Assembly: GCA_022844105.1 (NCBI GenBank)
Contig: JALHMJ010000003.1
Location: 17,887-81,886 of the forward strand
Reading direction: 5' to 3'
DNA length: 64,000 nt
Origin: Hyphomicrobium sp.
Lineage (GTDB): Bacteria > Pseudomonadota > Alphaproteobacteria > Rhizobiales > Hyphomicrobiaceae
This document shows positions 53,933-62,433 of the stretch, piece after piece; within the stretch, counting starts at the first letter, position 1, and the number at the start of each line of letters is the position of its first letter. The position numbers were made by a program, and so were the translations under genes. Under the pieces are notes generated by a model. The model was given only the letters and a program-made list of their open reading frames with translations, ran no database searches and was not told where the DNA came from.

Positions 53933-55213
53933 TCACATGCGAGAGGTAACGGCCTGAACAGCATTTTGCATGACGGCATACACTCGATCGAGGTCAGCGG
54001 CCGTCGTGCAGTAAGGCGGCATCACATAGAGTGTGTTGCCGAGCGGGCGTAAAAGAACATCGTTGGTGATGGCGTGTTGGTAGAGCCTCGGGCCGACATC
54101 GGCAAGATAGCCCGCGTCGTTGACGGTCAGATCGACGGCCGTGATCGTGCCGATCTGTCGGCAATTGGTAAACCGGTCGTCATTCACCAACGCCGCGAGC
54201 CGCGTTAATTGAAGCTCTGCCAGAGCCGCGATGCGCTCGACAACGGGCTCATTGAGCCAGATGTCGAGATTGGCCGATGCAGCGGCACACGCAATCGGGT
54301 TGGCCGTATAACTTGACGAATGAAAAAACGTCTTCGTCCGGTCAGTGGAGTAATGCGCGTCAAAAATCGCGCGCGTGGAGAGCGTCGCTGCGAGCGGCAC
54401 TGATCCACCCGTCAATCCCTTTGCCACGCAGAGAATATCAGGCGTGATGCACGCTTGCTCGCACGCGAAGATCGTGCCCGTCCTGCCAAAGCCGGTCATG
54501 ACTTCATCCGCGATTAGCAGCGCGCCGTGCGACCGTCCGATTTCTGAGAGACGTCGCAGAACTGCGGGAGAATAGATCAGCATGCCGCCCGCACCGAGAA
54601 CGAGCGGCTCCAGAATGATCGCAGCAGTCGGGGTTTGCCGGAGCAGATCTTCAAGCGCGGTGAACGTTTCATCTTCGCGGCCGGACTGAGGGAACGGCAG
54701 TCGGGCCACATCGAAAAGCAGTGGCTCATAAGGCGCGTTGAAAATGCCCCGCGCTCCGGCCGACATCGTCCCGATCGTGTCGCCGTGGTAAGCGTGCTCC
54801 AGCGCAATAATGCGCGTCCGGGGTTCGCCGACGTTGCGCCAATATCCGAGCGCCATCTTCAGGCCGACTTCCACGGCAGTCGAGCCGCTGTCGGAGTAAA
54901 AAACGTGTGCCAGCTCCGTGTTGCCGAAGCTGCGTGCGGTAAGATGCACGAGCTTTTCCGCGGTTTCCTCAGCCGGCGCGTGCGTGAAGCCGGCAAAGAT
55001 TACCTGATCGAGATGATCGGCCTGCCGCTTCATTGCGTCGATGATGCGGGGATGGCGATGGCCGTGCGTCACCACCCACCACGATGAGATCCCGTCGTAG
55101 ATACGGCGTCCGCCTGCAGCCGTCAGATATGCGCCTTCCGCAGCGACGATGGGAACTGGAAGCGGCGCGATGGCATGTTGCGTGAAGGGATGCCAGACAG
55201 TCGACCGGCTCAA
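53933..55213 (-). CDS. bioA: Adenosylmethionine-8-amino-7-oxononanoate aminotransferase
   Basis: 426-aa fold-type I PLP enzyme that transfers the amino group of SAM to KAPA, giving DAPA. Landmarks: the start WHPFTQHAIAPLP, YDGISSWWVVTHGH, FYSDSGSTAVEVGLKMAL, HGALLIADEVMTGFGRTG and the PLP lysine in LCVAKGLTGGSVPLA. It overlaps bioD by 4 bp (ATGA type), consistent with an operon. Length and motifs are normal. Confidence 0.96.
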   Translation of the reverse strand: MSRSTVWHPFTQHAIAPLPVPIVAAEGAYLTAAGGRRIYDGISSWWVVTHGHRHPRIIDAMKRQADHLDQVIFAGFTHAPAEETAEKLVHLTARSFGNTELAHVFYSDSGSTAVEVGLKMALGYWRNVGEPRTRIIALEHAYHGDTIGTMSAGARGIFNAPYEPLLFDVARLPFPQSGREDETFTALEDLLRQTPTAAIILEPLVLGAGGMLIYSPAVLRRLSEIGRSHGALLIADEVMTGFGRTGTIFACEQACITPDILCVAKGLTGGSVPLAATLSTRAIFDAHYSTDRTKTFFHSSSYTANPIACAAASANLDIWLNEPVVERIAALAELQLTRLAALVNDDRFTNCRQIGTITAVDLTVNDAGYLADVGPRLYQHAITNDVLLRPLGNTLYVMPPYCTTAADLDRVYAVMQNAVQAVTSRM

Positions 55214-55836
55214 GCGAAGTCCTCCTTGCGGAAGTGGGTCGTGAACGCATCGCGCAGAGAGTGAGCATTGAGTTGCGGCAAATGGGGCAATCGGCCGAGG
55301 ATGCGAACCTCACCGATCTCGCCAATGGTGCGCATGTTATCGGTGTTGTCCTCGCCGACAAACGCAACGCCCAGCAGCGGGACTTCCCGCATCCGCAGCG
55401 CTGCGATTGAAAGGAGCGTATGGTTGATTGTTCCAAGCGTGGTGCGCGCCACCAGGATGATCGGCAGATCCCATTTGGCGTACAGGTCGAATTGCAGAAA
55501 TTCCCTTGTAATCGGCACCATCAGGCCGCCGGCGCCCTCGATGATGAGCGGCCCTTCCACACTTGGCGGAATGAGCGTCGCGGGCTGGATCGTGATGCCG
55601 TCAAGTTCGGCAGACCGATGCGGCGACAGCGGCGCGTTGAGCCGGTATTGCTCGGGCAAGATGTGATCGGACGGCAATCCAGATAGCCGCATGACAGTTT
55701 CTTTATCGCCCTCGGGCGCAGCACCGCTTTGGATCGGTTTCCAGTAATAGCCCTGAAGCGCCCCGGCGAGCCCGGCAGCGAACACAGTCTTTCCGACGTT
55801 CGTATCCGTTCCACTGACGACGAAACGAGGTTTCAT
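55210..55836 (-). CDS. bioD: Dethiobiotin synthetase
   Basis: 208-aa ATP-dependent enzyme closing the ureido ring of dethiobiotin. It has the P-loop VSGTDTNVGKTVFAA at residues 7-21 and the carboxylate/ATP motif IEGAGGLMVPI near residue 100. It overlaps bioF by 4 bp at its start and bioA by 4 bp at its end, so translation is coupled through the operon. Confidence 0.95.
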   Translation of the reverse strand: MKPRFVVSGTDTNVGKTVFAAGLAGALQGYYWKPIQSGAAPEGDKETVMRLSGLPSDHILPEQYRLNAPLSPHRSAELDGITIQPATLIPPSVEGPLIIEGAGGLMVPITREFLQFDLYAKWDLPIILVARTTLGTINHTLLSIAALRMREVPLLGVAFVGEDNTDNMRTIGEIGEVRILGRLPHLPQLNAHSLRDAFTTHFRKEDFA

Positions 55837-56966
55837 GGAGCAGGTCTCCCAAGTTCGTAAGCCAGCGCATCGATGAACGATAATGTATCTTCCGCACTCG
55901 CATTTAAGGTGAGCGAGACACGCAGCCGCGCGGTCCCTTCCGGTACTGTCGGGGGCCGGACGGCGCGTACATCATACCCTTGAGCTTGTAGAGCCTCGGC
56001 GATCGCAACGGCCCGCTTGTCGCTTTTCACGATCACCGGCTGAATTTGCGATCCGCTTGCGTTGATCCCGCAATTGTCTCGAAGTGCCCGGCCGAACGCT
56101 TCGATCCGGTCCATCAACATTTCGCGCCGCTGAGGCGAAGACGCCGACAGTCGCAAGGCCGCACGCACGCCGGCCGCCATAAGCGGCGACGGTCCGGTCG
56201 CGTAGATAAATGGTCGCGCGCGGTTGACGAGAAAATCCCGCAGTGTCCGCGGTGCCAGGACGAGGGCGCCCATGACGCCGAGCGCCTTGCCGCACGTGTG
56301 CAACGACACCACGTGGGGCGAGCCCTCCAGGCTAGTGGCCAGCCCACGCCCTTGCGGACCAAATACGCCCGTCGCATGCGCTTCATCGATGATGAGTACG
56401 GCGTCGCTGCCCCGCGCGAGCTGATCGAATGCGGGGATTGGTGCAGTGTCCCCCTCCATCGAATAGAGGCTTTCGATCGCGATCCAGACCCGGCCGGTGC
56501 CCCCGGCTGCGCGCCATTTGTTGATCGCATCTGCAAAATCATTGGGGTCATTGTGCGCCGCCGCCACGTGCTCGGCTTTACTCATGCGCATGCCGTCGTG
56601 CGCGCTGGCATGGATCAACGCGTCGTGGACAATGATGTCGCCCCGCTGTGGCAGCGTTGCGAAGATCGCGGTATTGGCCGCAAACCCGCCACCCATGTAG
56701 AGGGCCGTTTCAGCGCCAAAGAAACGCGCCGCTTCTTCTTCCAGGGCCTCGTGCTCGGGATCGTTGCCGCGCAGCAGCCGCGATCCGCCCGCCCCGACAG
56801 GCACTCCGCGGGCGAGGGCTTCGGATATGGCTTCCGCCAGCTCCCGCGAAGCGCCGAGCCCGAGATAATCGTTCGACGAGAAATCGATGCCGCGTCGTGG
56901 CGCAAGTGCGCGCAGTCGCCCGCGCGCGGCCAACGCCTTCAGTGCGCGCTCGTGATCTTCGTGCAT
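55833..56966 (-). CDS. bioF: 8-amino-7-oxononanoate synthase
   Basis: 377-aa PLP enzyme joining pimeloyl-ACP/CoA and alanine to KAPA. It has FSSNDYLGL near residue 30, [37 protein letters not shown] and the Schiff-base Lys227 in [13 protein letters not shown]. Its start at ATG 56966 lies inside bioB (28-bp overlap), and its end overlaps bioD by 4 bp. Confidence 0.95.
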   Translation of the reverse strand: MHEDHERALKALAARGRLRALAPRRGIDFSSNDYLGLGASRELAEAISEALARGVPVGAGGSRLLRGNDPEHEALEEEAARFFGAETALYMGGGFAANTAIFATLPQRGDIIVHDALIHASAHDGMRMSKAEHVAAAHNDPNDFADAINKWRAAGGTGRVWIAIESLYSMEGDTAPIPAFDQLARGSDAVLIIDEAHATGVFGPQGRGLATSLEGSPHVVSLHTCGKALGVMGALVLAPRTLRDFLVNRARPFIYATGPSPLMAAGVRAALRLSASSPQRREMLMDRIEAFGRALRDNCGINASGSQIQPVIVKSDKRAVAIAEALQAQGYDVRAVRPPTVPEGTARLRVSLTLNASAEDTLSFIDALAYELGRPAP

Positions 56967-58003
56967 GCCGGCCGTTCAGGGCTCGGAATGGCGCCCGGGG
57001 TTTCGTCGCTGTCGAGTTCCATCGGCTTCAGGCCAAGCTTGGCAAACAGGATTGCGTCCTTGTCTTCGCCGGGATTGTCGGCGGTGAGCAGCACGTCGCC
57101 GCAAAAGATCGAGTTGGCGCCGGCGAAAAAGCACATCGCCTGCATCTCGTCGCTCATGTCCGAGCGCCCGGCGGATAGGCGCACCATCGATTTCGGCATC
57201 AGGATTCTTGCCGTCGCAATGACACGCACGAAGGCAATCGGATCGATCCTCTCGGTGTTCTCCAGCGGCGTGCCGGGGATGGCGATCAGCATGTTGATCG
57301 GCACGCTCTCGGGATGCTCCGAAAGATTGGCCAGCGTCACAAGCATGTCGACCCGGTCGGCCGGTTCCTCGCCCATCCCCATGATGCCGCCCGAACAGAC
57401 CTTCATGCCCGCCGCGCGCACCCGCTCCAGCGTATCGAGCCGTTCGGCATAGGTCCGTGTCTTGATGACTTCCGGGTAGAACCGTTCGGACGTGTCCACG
57501 TTGTGATTGTAGTAATCGAGACCGGCATCGCGCAGACGCACCACCTGCTGATCGCTGAGCATACCGAGGGTCATGCAGGTTTCCATGCCCATCGCCTTCA
57601 CGCCCTCGATCATGGCGAGGATCGTGTCCATGTCGCGGTCCTTGGGTTCGCGCCAAGCCGCACCCATGCAGTAGCGCGTGGCCCCGGTCGCTTTCGCCTT
57701 GCGCGCTTCGGACAGCACGCGCTCGACTTCCATCAGCTTGGTCGCCTTGAGCCCCGAATCGTGATGTGCCGACTGGCTGCAGTAACCGCAATCTTCGGCG
57801 CATCCCCCCGTTTTGATGGACAGCAGCCGGCTCATTTGGACCCGATTGGCATCGAAGCTTCGGCGGTGCACTGTCTGCGCCCGAAATAGCAGATCCATCA
57901 GAGGCATATCGTGGATTGCCTGGGCCTCGTCGCGCGTCCAGTCACGGCGAACTTCGGCATCGTCGCGGGTAAAAGCGGTCTCGGGCTTGGCGTGCAGGTT
58001 CAT
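56939..58003 (-). CDS. bioB: Biotin synthase
   Basis: 354-aa radical-SAM enzyme inserting sulfur into dethiobiotin. The 4Fe-4S cluster motif is CAEDCGYC (Cys68, Cys72, Cys75); the 2Fe-2S ligands lie later (ETCMTLGML region, and [13 protein letters not shown]). ATG 58003 follows GGAG and gives the usual short N-terminus; the frame to 58159 is not supported. It is the first gene of bioBFDAZ. I saw no BioR-type TTATCTATAA box in the 205 bp upstream. Confidence 0.95.
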   Translation of the reverse strand: MNLHAKPETAFTRDDAEVRRDWTRDEAQAIHDMPLMDLLFRAQTVHRRSFDANRVQMSRLLSIKTGGCAEDCGYCSQSAHHDSGLKATKLMEVERVLSEARKAKATGATRYCMGAAWREPKDRDMDTILAMIEGVKAMGMETCMTLGMLSDQQVVRLRDAGLDYYNHNVDTSERFYPEVIKTRTYAERLDTLERVRAAGMKVCSGGIMGMGEEPADRVDMLVTLANLSEHPESVPINMLIAIPGTPLENTERIDPIAFVRVIATARILMPKSMVRLSAGRSDMSDEMQAMCFFAGANSIFCGDVLLTADNPGEDKDAILFAKLGLKPMELDSDETPGAIPSPERPACTKITSAH

Positions 58004-58208
58004 AAGGCAAGATCTCCGGGATCGCGGACGCGCCAGAACGCGGCCAGACGTTCCCTGGTTGTACCCGGCTTCGGCCCGGGGGCAAGGGCCTTCCGGGCCG
58101 ATGGACAACTCGTCCCGGTTCGGGTCGGCCGCGCCATCTCGGGCTGGGCGGCTGCTCAATCATTTGCTAGGCAACTCGAAGTGTAATCCGTCAGCACAAG
58201 GGCCACGA

Positions 58209-58505
58209 ATGCGATCAATCATCCGAAATGCCGCCGTCTACCTGATGTTCGTGACGTCGAACGCGGCGTGGGCCGCGCCCCCGGACGCCGTCGCCGACCT
58301 TGTCGGCGTCAAGGGCCGCGACGGTGAAAGCGAGCTTCTCACGCGTGGATACATCCTTCATCATGCAGGTGAATCAACGGACGCCAAGATGACCGTTTGG
58401 TGGAATGTCGCGACGAAGTCGTGTCTGGAAGTCCTGACACGCGACGGAAGGTATGCCGCTATCGTCGCGGCGCCGCCAAAGCAGTGTGAAGGCGAGCCGC
58501 GCTGA
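58209..58505 (+). CDS. Small secreted protein, unknown function
   Basis: 98 aa beginning MRSIIRNAAVYLMF with a signal peptide cut near AWA-APP (about residue 22). The mature domain (about 75 aa) has strands ESELLTRGYILHHA and KMTVWWNVATKSCLEVLTRD and one Cys pair (positions in TKSC and KQC). No family recognised with confidence. An open frame reaches further upstream to 57813 but overlaps bioB on the other strand; ATG 58209 gives the signal peptide. The next secreted protein gene follows after 35 bp. Confidence 0.6.
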   Translation: MRSIIRNAAVYLMFVTSNAAWAAPPDAVADLVGVKGRDGESELLTRGYILHHAGESTDAKMTVWWNVATKSCLEVLTRDGRYAAIVAAPPKQCEGEPR

Positions 58506-58540
58506 ATGACCATTGCGATGCGTCCAACGAAGGAGGTCCA

Positions 58541-59119
58541 ATGCCGGACACCACAATACTCCGCCGGTACGCGCGCACGCTTGCCCTTGCCGTGCTCGCA
58601 ACCACGACTTCGCATGCAGCCGCGGGCGACTACAAAGAGACTTTGACGTTGCAAGGCATAACGTTCGAGGTGTCAGCCGCGCAGAACGCCGGCCTGTCCA
58701 AGCTGATCATCAAGCCGTCGGGGTTGAAAGCCGTCAATGACCCGGTAAGCCATGACATCGAAGGCCGCGTTGTTCGCGCAGAGGTCGCTGACATTGACTC
58801 AAATGGTGATCCGGAGATTTATGTATTTACTATCTCGAATGCTGAGCCCAAGCGCGGCGGTGTCGTCGCCTATGCGGTGAATCACAAAAAAAGCATGTCG
58901 CAGATTGTCATCCCCGACTTCACCTCGGACCCCAAACTCGCCGCCGGCTTCGTGGGCGGGGACGAAAGCGCCATCGTTGAAACCTCTTTCGTCACCCGTT
59001 TTCGAATTCAGAACGCGGCATCAGCCGGGTCCGCGGAAAATTGGCGCCAACTCCAATACAAATTAAAGCCCGGCGAAGCCGGCTGGAAACTGGTGCTGCA
59101 CAAAGTCGAAGAATTCTGA
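58541..59119 (+). CDS. Periplasmic PliI-like protein (I-type lysozyme inhibitor family)
   Basis: 192 aa with a signal peptide (about residues 1-28, ending HAAA). The mature part follows the PliI pattern: ITFEVSAAQNAGLSKLIIKPSGL, then GRVVRAEVADIDSNGDPEIYVF, a GGVVAYAVNHKKSMSQI segment and a VETSFVTRFRI end. The family is a beta-sandwich that blocks invertebrate-type lysozyme in Gammaproteobacteria. The inhibitory role is inference; the SG and Y residues of the inhibitory loop in the E. coli and Aeromonas proteins cannot be placed with certainty here. Confidence 0.68.
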   Translation: MPDTTILRRYARTLALAVLATTTSHAAAGDYKETLTLQGITFEVSAAQNAGLSKLIIKPSGLKAVNDPVSHDIEGRVVRAEVADIDSNGDPEIYVFTISNAEPKRGGVVAYAVNHKKSMSQIVIPDFTSDPKLAAGFVGGDESAIVETSFVTRFRIQNAASAGSAENWRQLQYKLKPGEAGWKLVLHKVEEF

Positions 59120-59304
59120 ATCACCCTTCTGCGCATACGATCGTCATGAGAGTGTCATACTTTTTCTGACGTAAGGCCTTCCGACCAGTGAATATCCCGC
59201 TGGTGCAATTGGCCCGCGTTCATTACGATCAATCATTGCAGCGCGGTCGCCGATGGATGGAATTTCCACGAGCCGATCGCAAGCGGCCTCTTGGGAGGGC
59301 TAAA

Positions 59305-59640
59305 ATGAAGATTGATATTCGTGATGGCGACGACGGCGTAACGCACGTTGTGCTCGATGGTCGCCTCGATATCGAGGGCGTCAATGCGATCGATATGAAA
59401 ATGAATGTTGTCGCCGGCTCCAAGAATAAAGTCGTCGTCGACCTCGCGGGCGTGGATTTCATGGGCTCTCTTGGTATGCGCACGCTTGTTGTCGCCGCCA
59501 AAACCGTTGCTAACAAAGGTGGCAAGCTCGTCCTTTTGCAGCCACAGCCAAACGTCGATCGCGCGCTGCGCACGAGCGGTATCGATACGGTCATTCCTAT
59601 TGCAGCGGACAGCGTCAGCGCCGCAGCCTTGGTGAGTTGA
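59305..59640 (+). CDS. STAS-domain anti-sigma factor antagonist (SpoIIAA/RsbV-like)
   Basis: 111 aa, a single STAS domain. It has VTHVVLDGRLDIEGVNAID, then VVVDLAGVDFMGSLGMRTL with Ser55 at the position phosphorylated in RsbV and SpoIIAA. GGGAGGG lies upstream of ATG 59305; the upstream frame to 59188 is not supported. It begins a three-gene partner-switching module with a kinase and a phosphatase, and so is the phosphorylatable antagonist. Confidence 0.88.
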   Translation: MKIDIRDGDDGVTHVVLDGRLDIEGVNAIDMKMNVVAGSKNKVVVDLAGVDFMGSLGMRTLVVAAKTVANKGGKLVLLQPQPNVDRALRTSGIDTVIPIAADSVSAAALVS

Positions 59641-59647
59641 TCCTCGC

Positions 59648-60091
59648 ATGACCGAGGCCGAACGTTGGCGGCGAGACTTCCCGGTGACGGTCGCTGAGAC
59701 CGTCGCAACCGCCCGATGGCTGGATACGATCGCAGTCGAACAAGCCCTTCCGGGCGAAACGGCTTATGCCATGCAGATCTGCCTCGAAGAGTTACTGGGT
59801 AACGTGCTTCGCCATGGCGGCGACGACCGCCGCGCCAGCGTAAGTGTTGAAATCGACCCAAACCGATTGGCTATGACGGTGGAAGATGACGCCCGCCCGT
59901 TTGACGTTGCTTCAGCACCGGTAAAGCACGTGCACGGCTCCCTTGAAGATCTCGAGCCGGGTGGATTAGGCATTGGCCTCGTCCACGACTTCAGCGATCG
60001 TATTGAGTATTCCCGCGCCGGGCTGGGCAACCGCGTGACGGTGACATTCACTCTGGGCAAATCCGCCTCAGAGACGGCGCCGGGCCGATGA
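59648..60091 (+). CDS. RsbW-like serine kinase / anti-sigma factor (HATPase)
   Basis: 147 aa, GHKL-type ATPase of the RsbW/SpoIIAB kind. N box ICLEELLGNVLRHGG (about residue 45), G1-like VEDDARPFDV and a GGLGIGLVHDFSD region. It should phosphorylate the STAS protein encoded 7 bp upstream and may bind a sigma factor or another target. The gene overlaps the phosphatase gene by 4 bp. Confidence 0.86.
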   Translation: MTEAERWRRDFPVTVAETVATARWLDTIAVEQALPGETAYAMQICLEELLGNVLRHGGDDRRASVSVEIDPNRLAMTVEDDARPFDVASAPVKHVHGSLEDLEPGGLGIGLVHDFSDRIEYSRAGLGNRVTVTFTLGKSASETAPGR

Positions 60092-61371
60092 CGGACGACC
60101 CCGCCACGAACGTGCTGGGCAGCGCCGCATTTAGGGACCTGATTGCTGCCTCTCGCGTCGTATTCCTGGAACGAGGGGATGCACTGCTCAAGCAGGGCGC
60201 GGCGACAGATGCCGCCTATTTTCTCGCTTCCGGTGAAGTGGTGGTCATCGCAGAAACGGCCTACGGAGCTGTTCGATTGGCAACGATTACGGCTCCGCAT
60301 CTGATTGGCGAAGTTGGCGTGTTCGCCGATCTGCCGCGCACCGCCAGCATTGTCGCCGAAGGACCAGTCACTGCACATCGCATCGAACGGCACCGCATCC
60401 TTGAGTTCGGTCAGAACAACCCGGTCTTCCTGCGTTCGATCATCGCCCAACTCGGCCGCCAGCTCGACTGTGTCAATCGCACGATCGGCCTCTACACGAA
60501 CGCTCTGTCCGGGCTCGAAAAGCAGGAGTTCGATCCGCTTCTTCTTGACGATCTGAGAAATCCGCCGGCCCAGTTGGCGGAGTTTGCAACAGTGTTCCGC
60601 CGGTTCGCCGGCGAAATTCAGAGCAAGCGGCGCCATGAAGAAGAACTCGCCAGTGCTGCTGTCATTCAGCAGTCCTTTCTGCCGCGGCGCGAGATCTTGA
60701 CCGAGGTCGCGGATCGGCTTGATGTGGCCGCCAGCATTCGTGCGGCCCGGCAAGTCGGAGGCGATTTCTACGATTATCTGCACTTGCCGGGGGACAGATT
60801 CGCCTTTGCCGTCGGAGATATCTGCGGCAAAGGAATGCCAGCAGCCCTCTTTACCGCAAACGTCGTCACAATCCTTCGTGCTTCCGCCCGTAAGGAGAAG
60901 ACAGTCGCCAAGGTTTTGGCACGAACCAACAAACTCATCTGCCGCGACAATCCCGCCTCGTTGTTCGCTACCGTCTTTTTTGGCGTCATCGAACTGGAAA
61001 CGGGCCATATGTATTACGGCAACTGCGGCCACAACGCCCCGGTGGTCGTCCGCTCCGACGGTTCGCTTCTCAAATTGCCAGCAACTGGACTTCCACTCGG
61101 GCTCTTTGACGACAGGTCGGCCAAAGAAGCCCATCTGGTCCTTGATCCCGGCGATCTGTTGTTTGCATTCTCCGATGGCATCACCGAAGCCCACGACAGC
61201 GATAGGCGTGAATTTGGCGAGGAACGTCTCACACACCGCTTGTTGCGTTCGTTAGGCCAACCGGCGGAGGCGATTGTCGAGGGCGTCATCGCGGACGTCG
61301 ATGCATTCGCTGGCACGGCCGAACAGGCCGACGATATCACCGGGCTCGCCTTGTCGCGTCCATCGGCCTAG
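60088..61371 (+). CDS. cNMP-binding/PP2C phosphatase (RsbU-like regulator)
   Basis: 427 aa in two parts. Residues about 10-130 form a cyclic-nucleotide-binding beta barrel (LLKQGAATDAAYFLASGEVVV, GEVGVFADLPRTASIVA with the phosphate-cassette-like arginine). A helical linker leads to a SpoIIE-type PP2C phosphatase (about 200-425) with GGDFYDYL, GDICGKGMPAALF, YGNCGHNAP and FSDGITEAHD. It should dephosphorylate the STAS antagonist, and the N-terminal domain makes that step ligand-gated. The 4-bp overlap with the kinase gene confirms one operon. Confidence 0.87.
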   Translation: MTDDPATNVLGSAAFRDLIAASRVVFLERGDALLKQGAATDAAYFLASGEVVVIAETAYGAVRLATITAPHLIGEVGVFADLPRTASIVAEGPVTAHRIERHRILEFGQNNPVFLRSIIAQLGRQLDCVNRTIGLYTNALSGLEKQEFDPLLLDDLRNPPAQLAEFATVFRRFAGEIQSKRRHEEELASAAVIQQSFLPRREILTEVADRLDVAASIRAARQVGGDFYDYLHLPGDRFAFAVGDICGKGMPAALFTANVVTILRASARKEKTVAKVLARTNKLICRDNPASLFATVFFGVIELETGHMYYGNCGHNAPVVVRSDGSLLKLPATGLPLGLFDDRSAKEAHLVLDPGDLLFAFSDGITEAHDSDRREFGEERLTHRLLRSLGQPAEAIVEGVIADVDAFAGTAEQADDITGLALSRPSA

Positions 61372-61412
61372 GCTAAGTCACGTTGGTCCAATTCCAGGTG
61401 TGAGACGCGAGT

Positions 61413-62426
61413 ATGCTGACACGACGCCATGTCTTGGCCGGCTTCACAGCGGGTGCCGCCGCTTCGATAAACCTTCTCGGCCACCGGCCGCTGCTGGCTG
61501 ACCCGGTTTACAAGAAGGTCGAAGACCTCAAGCCGGGCGAGTTCACGTGGCACCCGGAACGATCGCCATCCGGACCGGTCGCCATCGTCGTGTCCATTCC
61601 CGAGCAACGGGTCTTTGTCTATCGCAACGGTATCCGCATCGCCGTCTCCACTTGCTCCACCGGCAAGCCTGGTCACTCCACTCCGACCGGCGTATTCACG
61701 ATTTTGGAAAAGGACAAGAACCACCATTCCTCGACGTACAATAATGCTCCGATGCCGAACATGAACCGGCTGACGTGGAACGGCGTCGCGCTGCACGCCG
61801 GCAATCTTCCCGGCTATCCGGCATCGCACGGCTGCGTTCGATTGCCGTCGAAGTTTTCCGAGTTTTTGTTTGGGATCACGCATGTCGGCACGCCCGTCAT
61901 TCTTGCCGGCAGTCATACCGATCCCCAGGAAGTCATTCATCCCGGTCTCGTTCTTGGTGACTACGCGGACAAGGAATTCAAGTCCGTCGAGTCCGGCCTC
62001 AAAGGTGAGAAATTGCCATGGCAGGCTGAGGTCTCGAAGGGCGACACGGCGACCGCGATCATCGTCAGTCACGCGGATATGACGATCACTGTGCTGGAAA
62101 ACGGAGCGGTCGTGGCGAGTGGGAAGGCAACAATCACCAATCCCGAACAGCCACTCGGCCGCCACGTCTTCATGCTCGCGGGAGCCCACGAAGGACAAAG
62201 CGGAATGATCTGGCATGCCATCAGTCATTTCGATCGTACCGGCGTGCCACTCGGTCAGCCCGACGAGGCCGTCCTTAAGCGGATCAAGTCGGACGAAACA
62301 GTTCGTCAGGCGATTGTCGATCGCATGCATCCCGGAATGGTACTGGTCACAACCGAACTTCCCGCCCACCCGGACACTCGGACCGGTGAGGACTTTGTGT
62401 TGATGGACGAAGACCAGCAGGGCTGA
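61413..62426 (+). CDS. Secreted L,D-transpeptidase (YkuD family)
   Basis: 337 aa. The N-terminus is a signal of twin-arginine-like type (MLTRRHVLAGFTAGAAAS). The YkuD domain (about 55-165) has HAGNLPGYPASHGCVRLP with catalytic Cys141 and the preceding His. It makes 3-3 cross-links or attaches proteins to peptidoglycan. The C-terminal 170 residues are a second, lyase-free beta domain (about 205-320; DMTITVLENGAVVASGKATI), possibly another YkuD-like or binding module. It lies 41 bp after the phosphatase gene and is convergent with the PhoX gene, 7 bp apart. Confidence 0.87.
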   Translation: MLTRRHVLAGFTAGAAASINLLGHRPLLADPVYKKVEDLKPGEFTWHPERSPSGPVAIVVSIPEQRVFVYRNGIRIAVSTCSTGKPGHSTPTGVFTILEKDKNHHSSTYNNAPMPNMNRLTWNGVALHAGNLPGYPASHGCVRLPSKFSEFLFGITHVGTPVILAGSHTDPQEVIHPGLVLGDYADKEFKSVESGLKGEKLPWQAEVSKGDTATAIIVSHADMTITVLENGAVVASGKATITNPEQPLGRHVFMLAGAHEGQSGMIWHAISHFDRTGVPLGQPDEAVLKRIKSDETVRQAIVDRMHPGMVLVTTELPAHPDTRTGEDFVLMDEDQQG

Positions 62427-62433
62427 CGCCAGT

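Noticed and set aside
56046-57452. Plus-strand frame of 468 codons opposite bioF and bioB
   Set aside because: It covers parts of two well-supported biotin genes and is a shadow.
58004-58208. BioR or BirA operator upstream of bioB
   Set aside because: No TTATCTATAA-type palindrome or clear BirA repeat could be found.
59764-61236. Minus-strand frame of 490 codons opposite the partner-switching genes
   Set aside because: The plus-strand kinase and phosphatase motifs are complete; the antisense product is unrecognisable.
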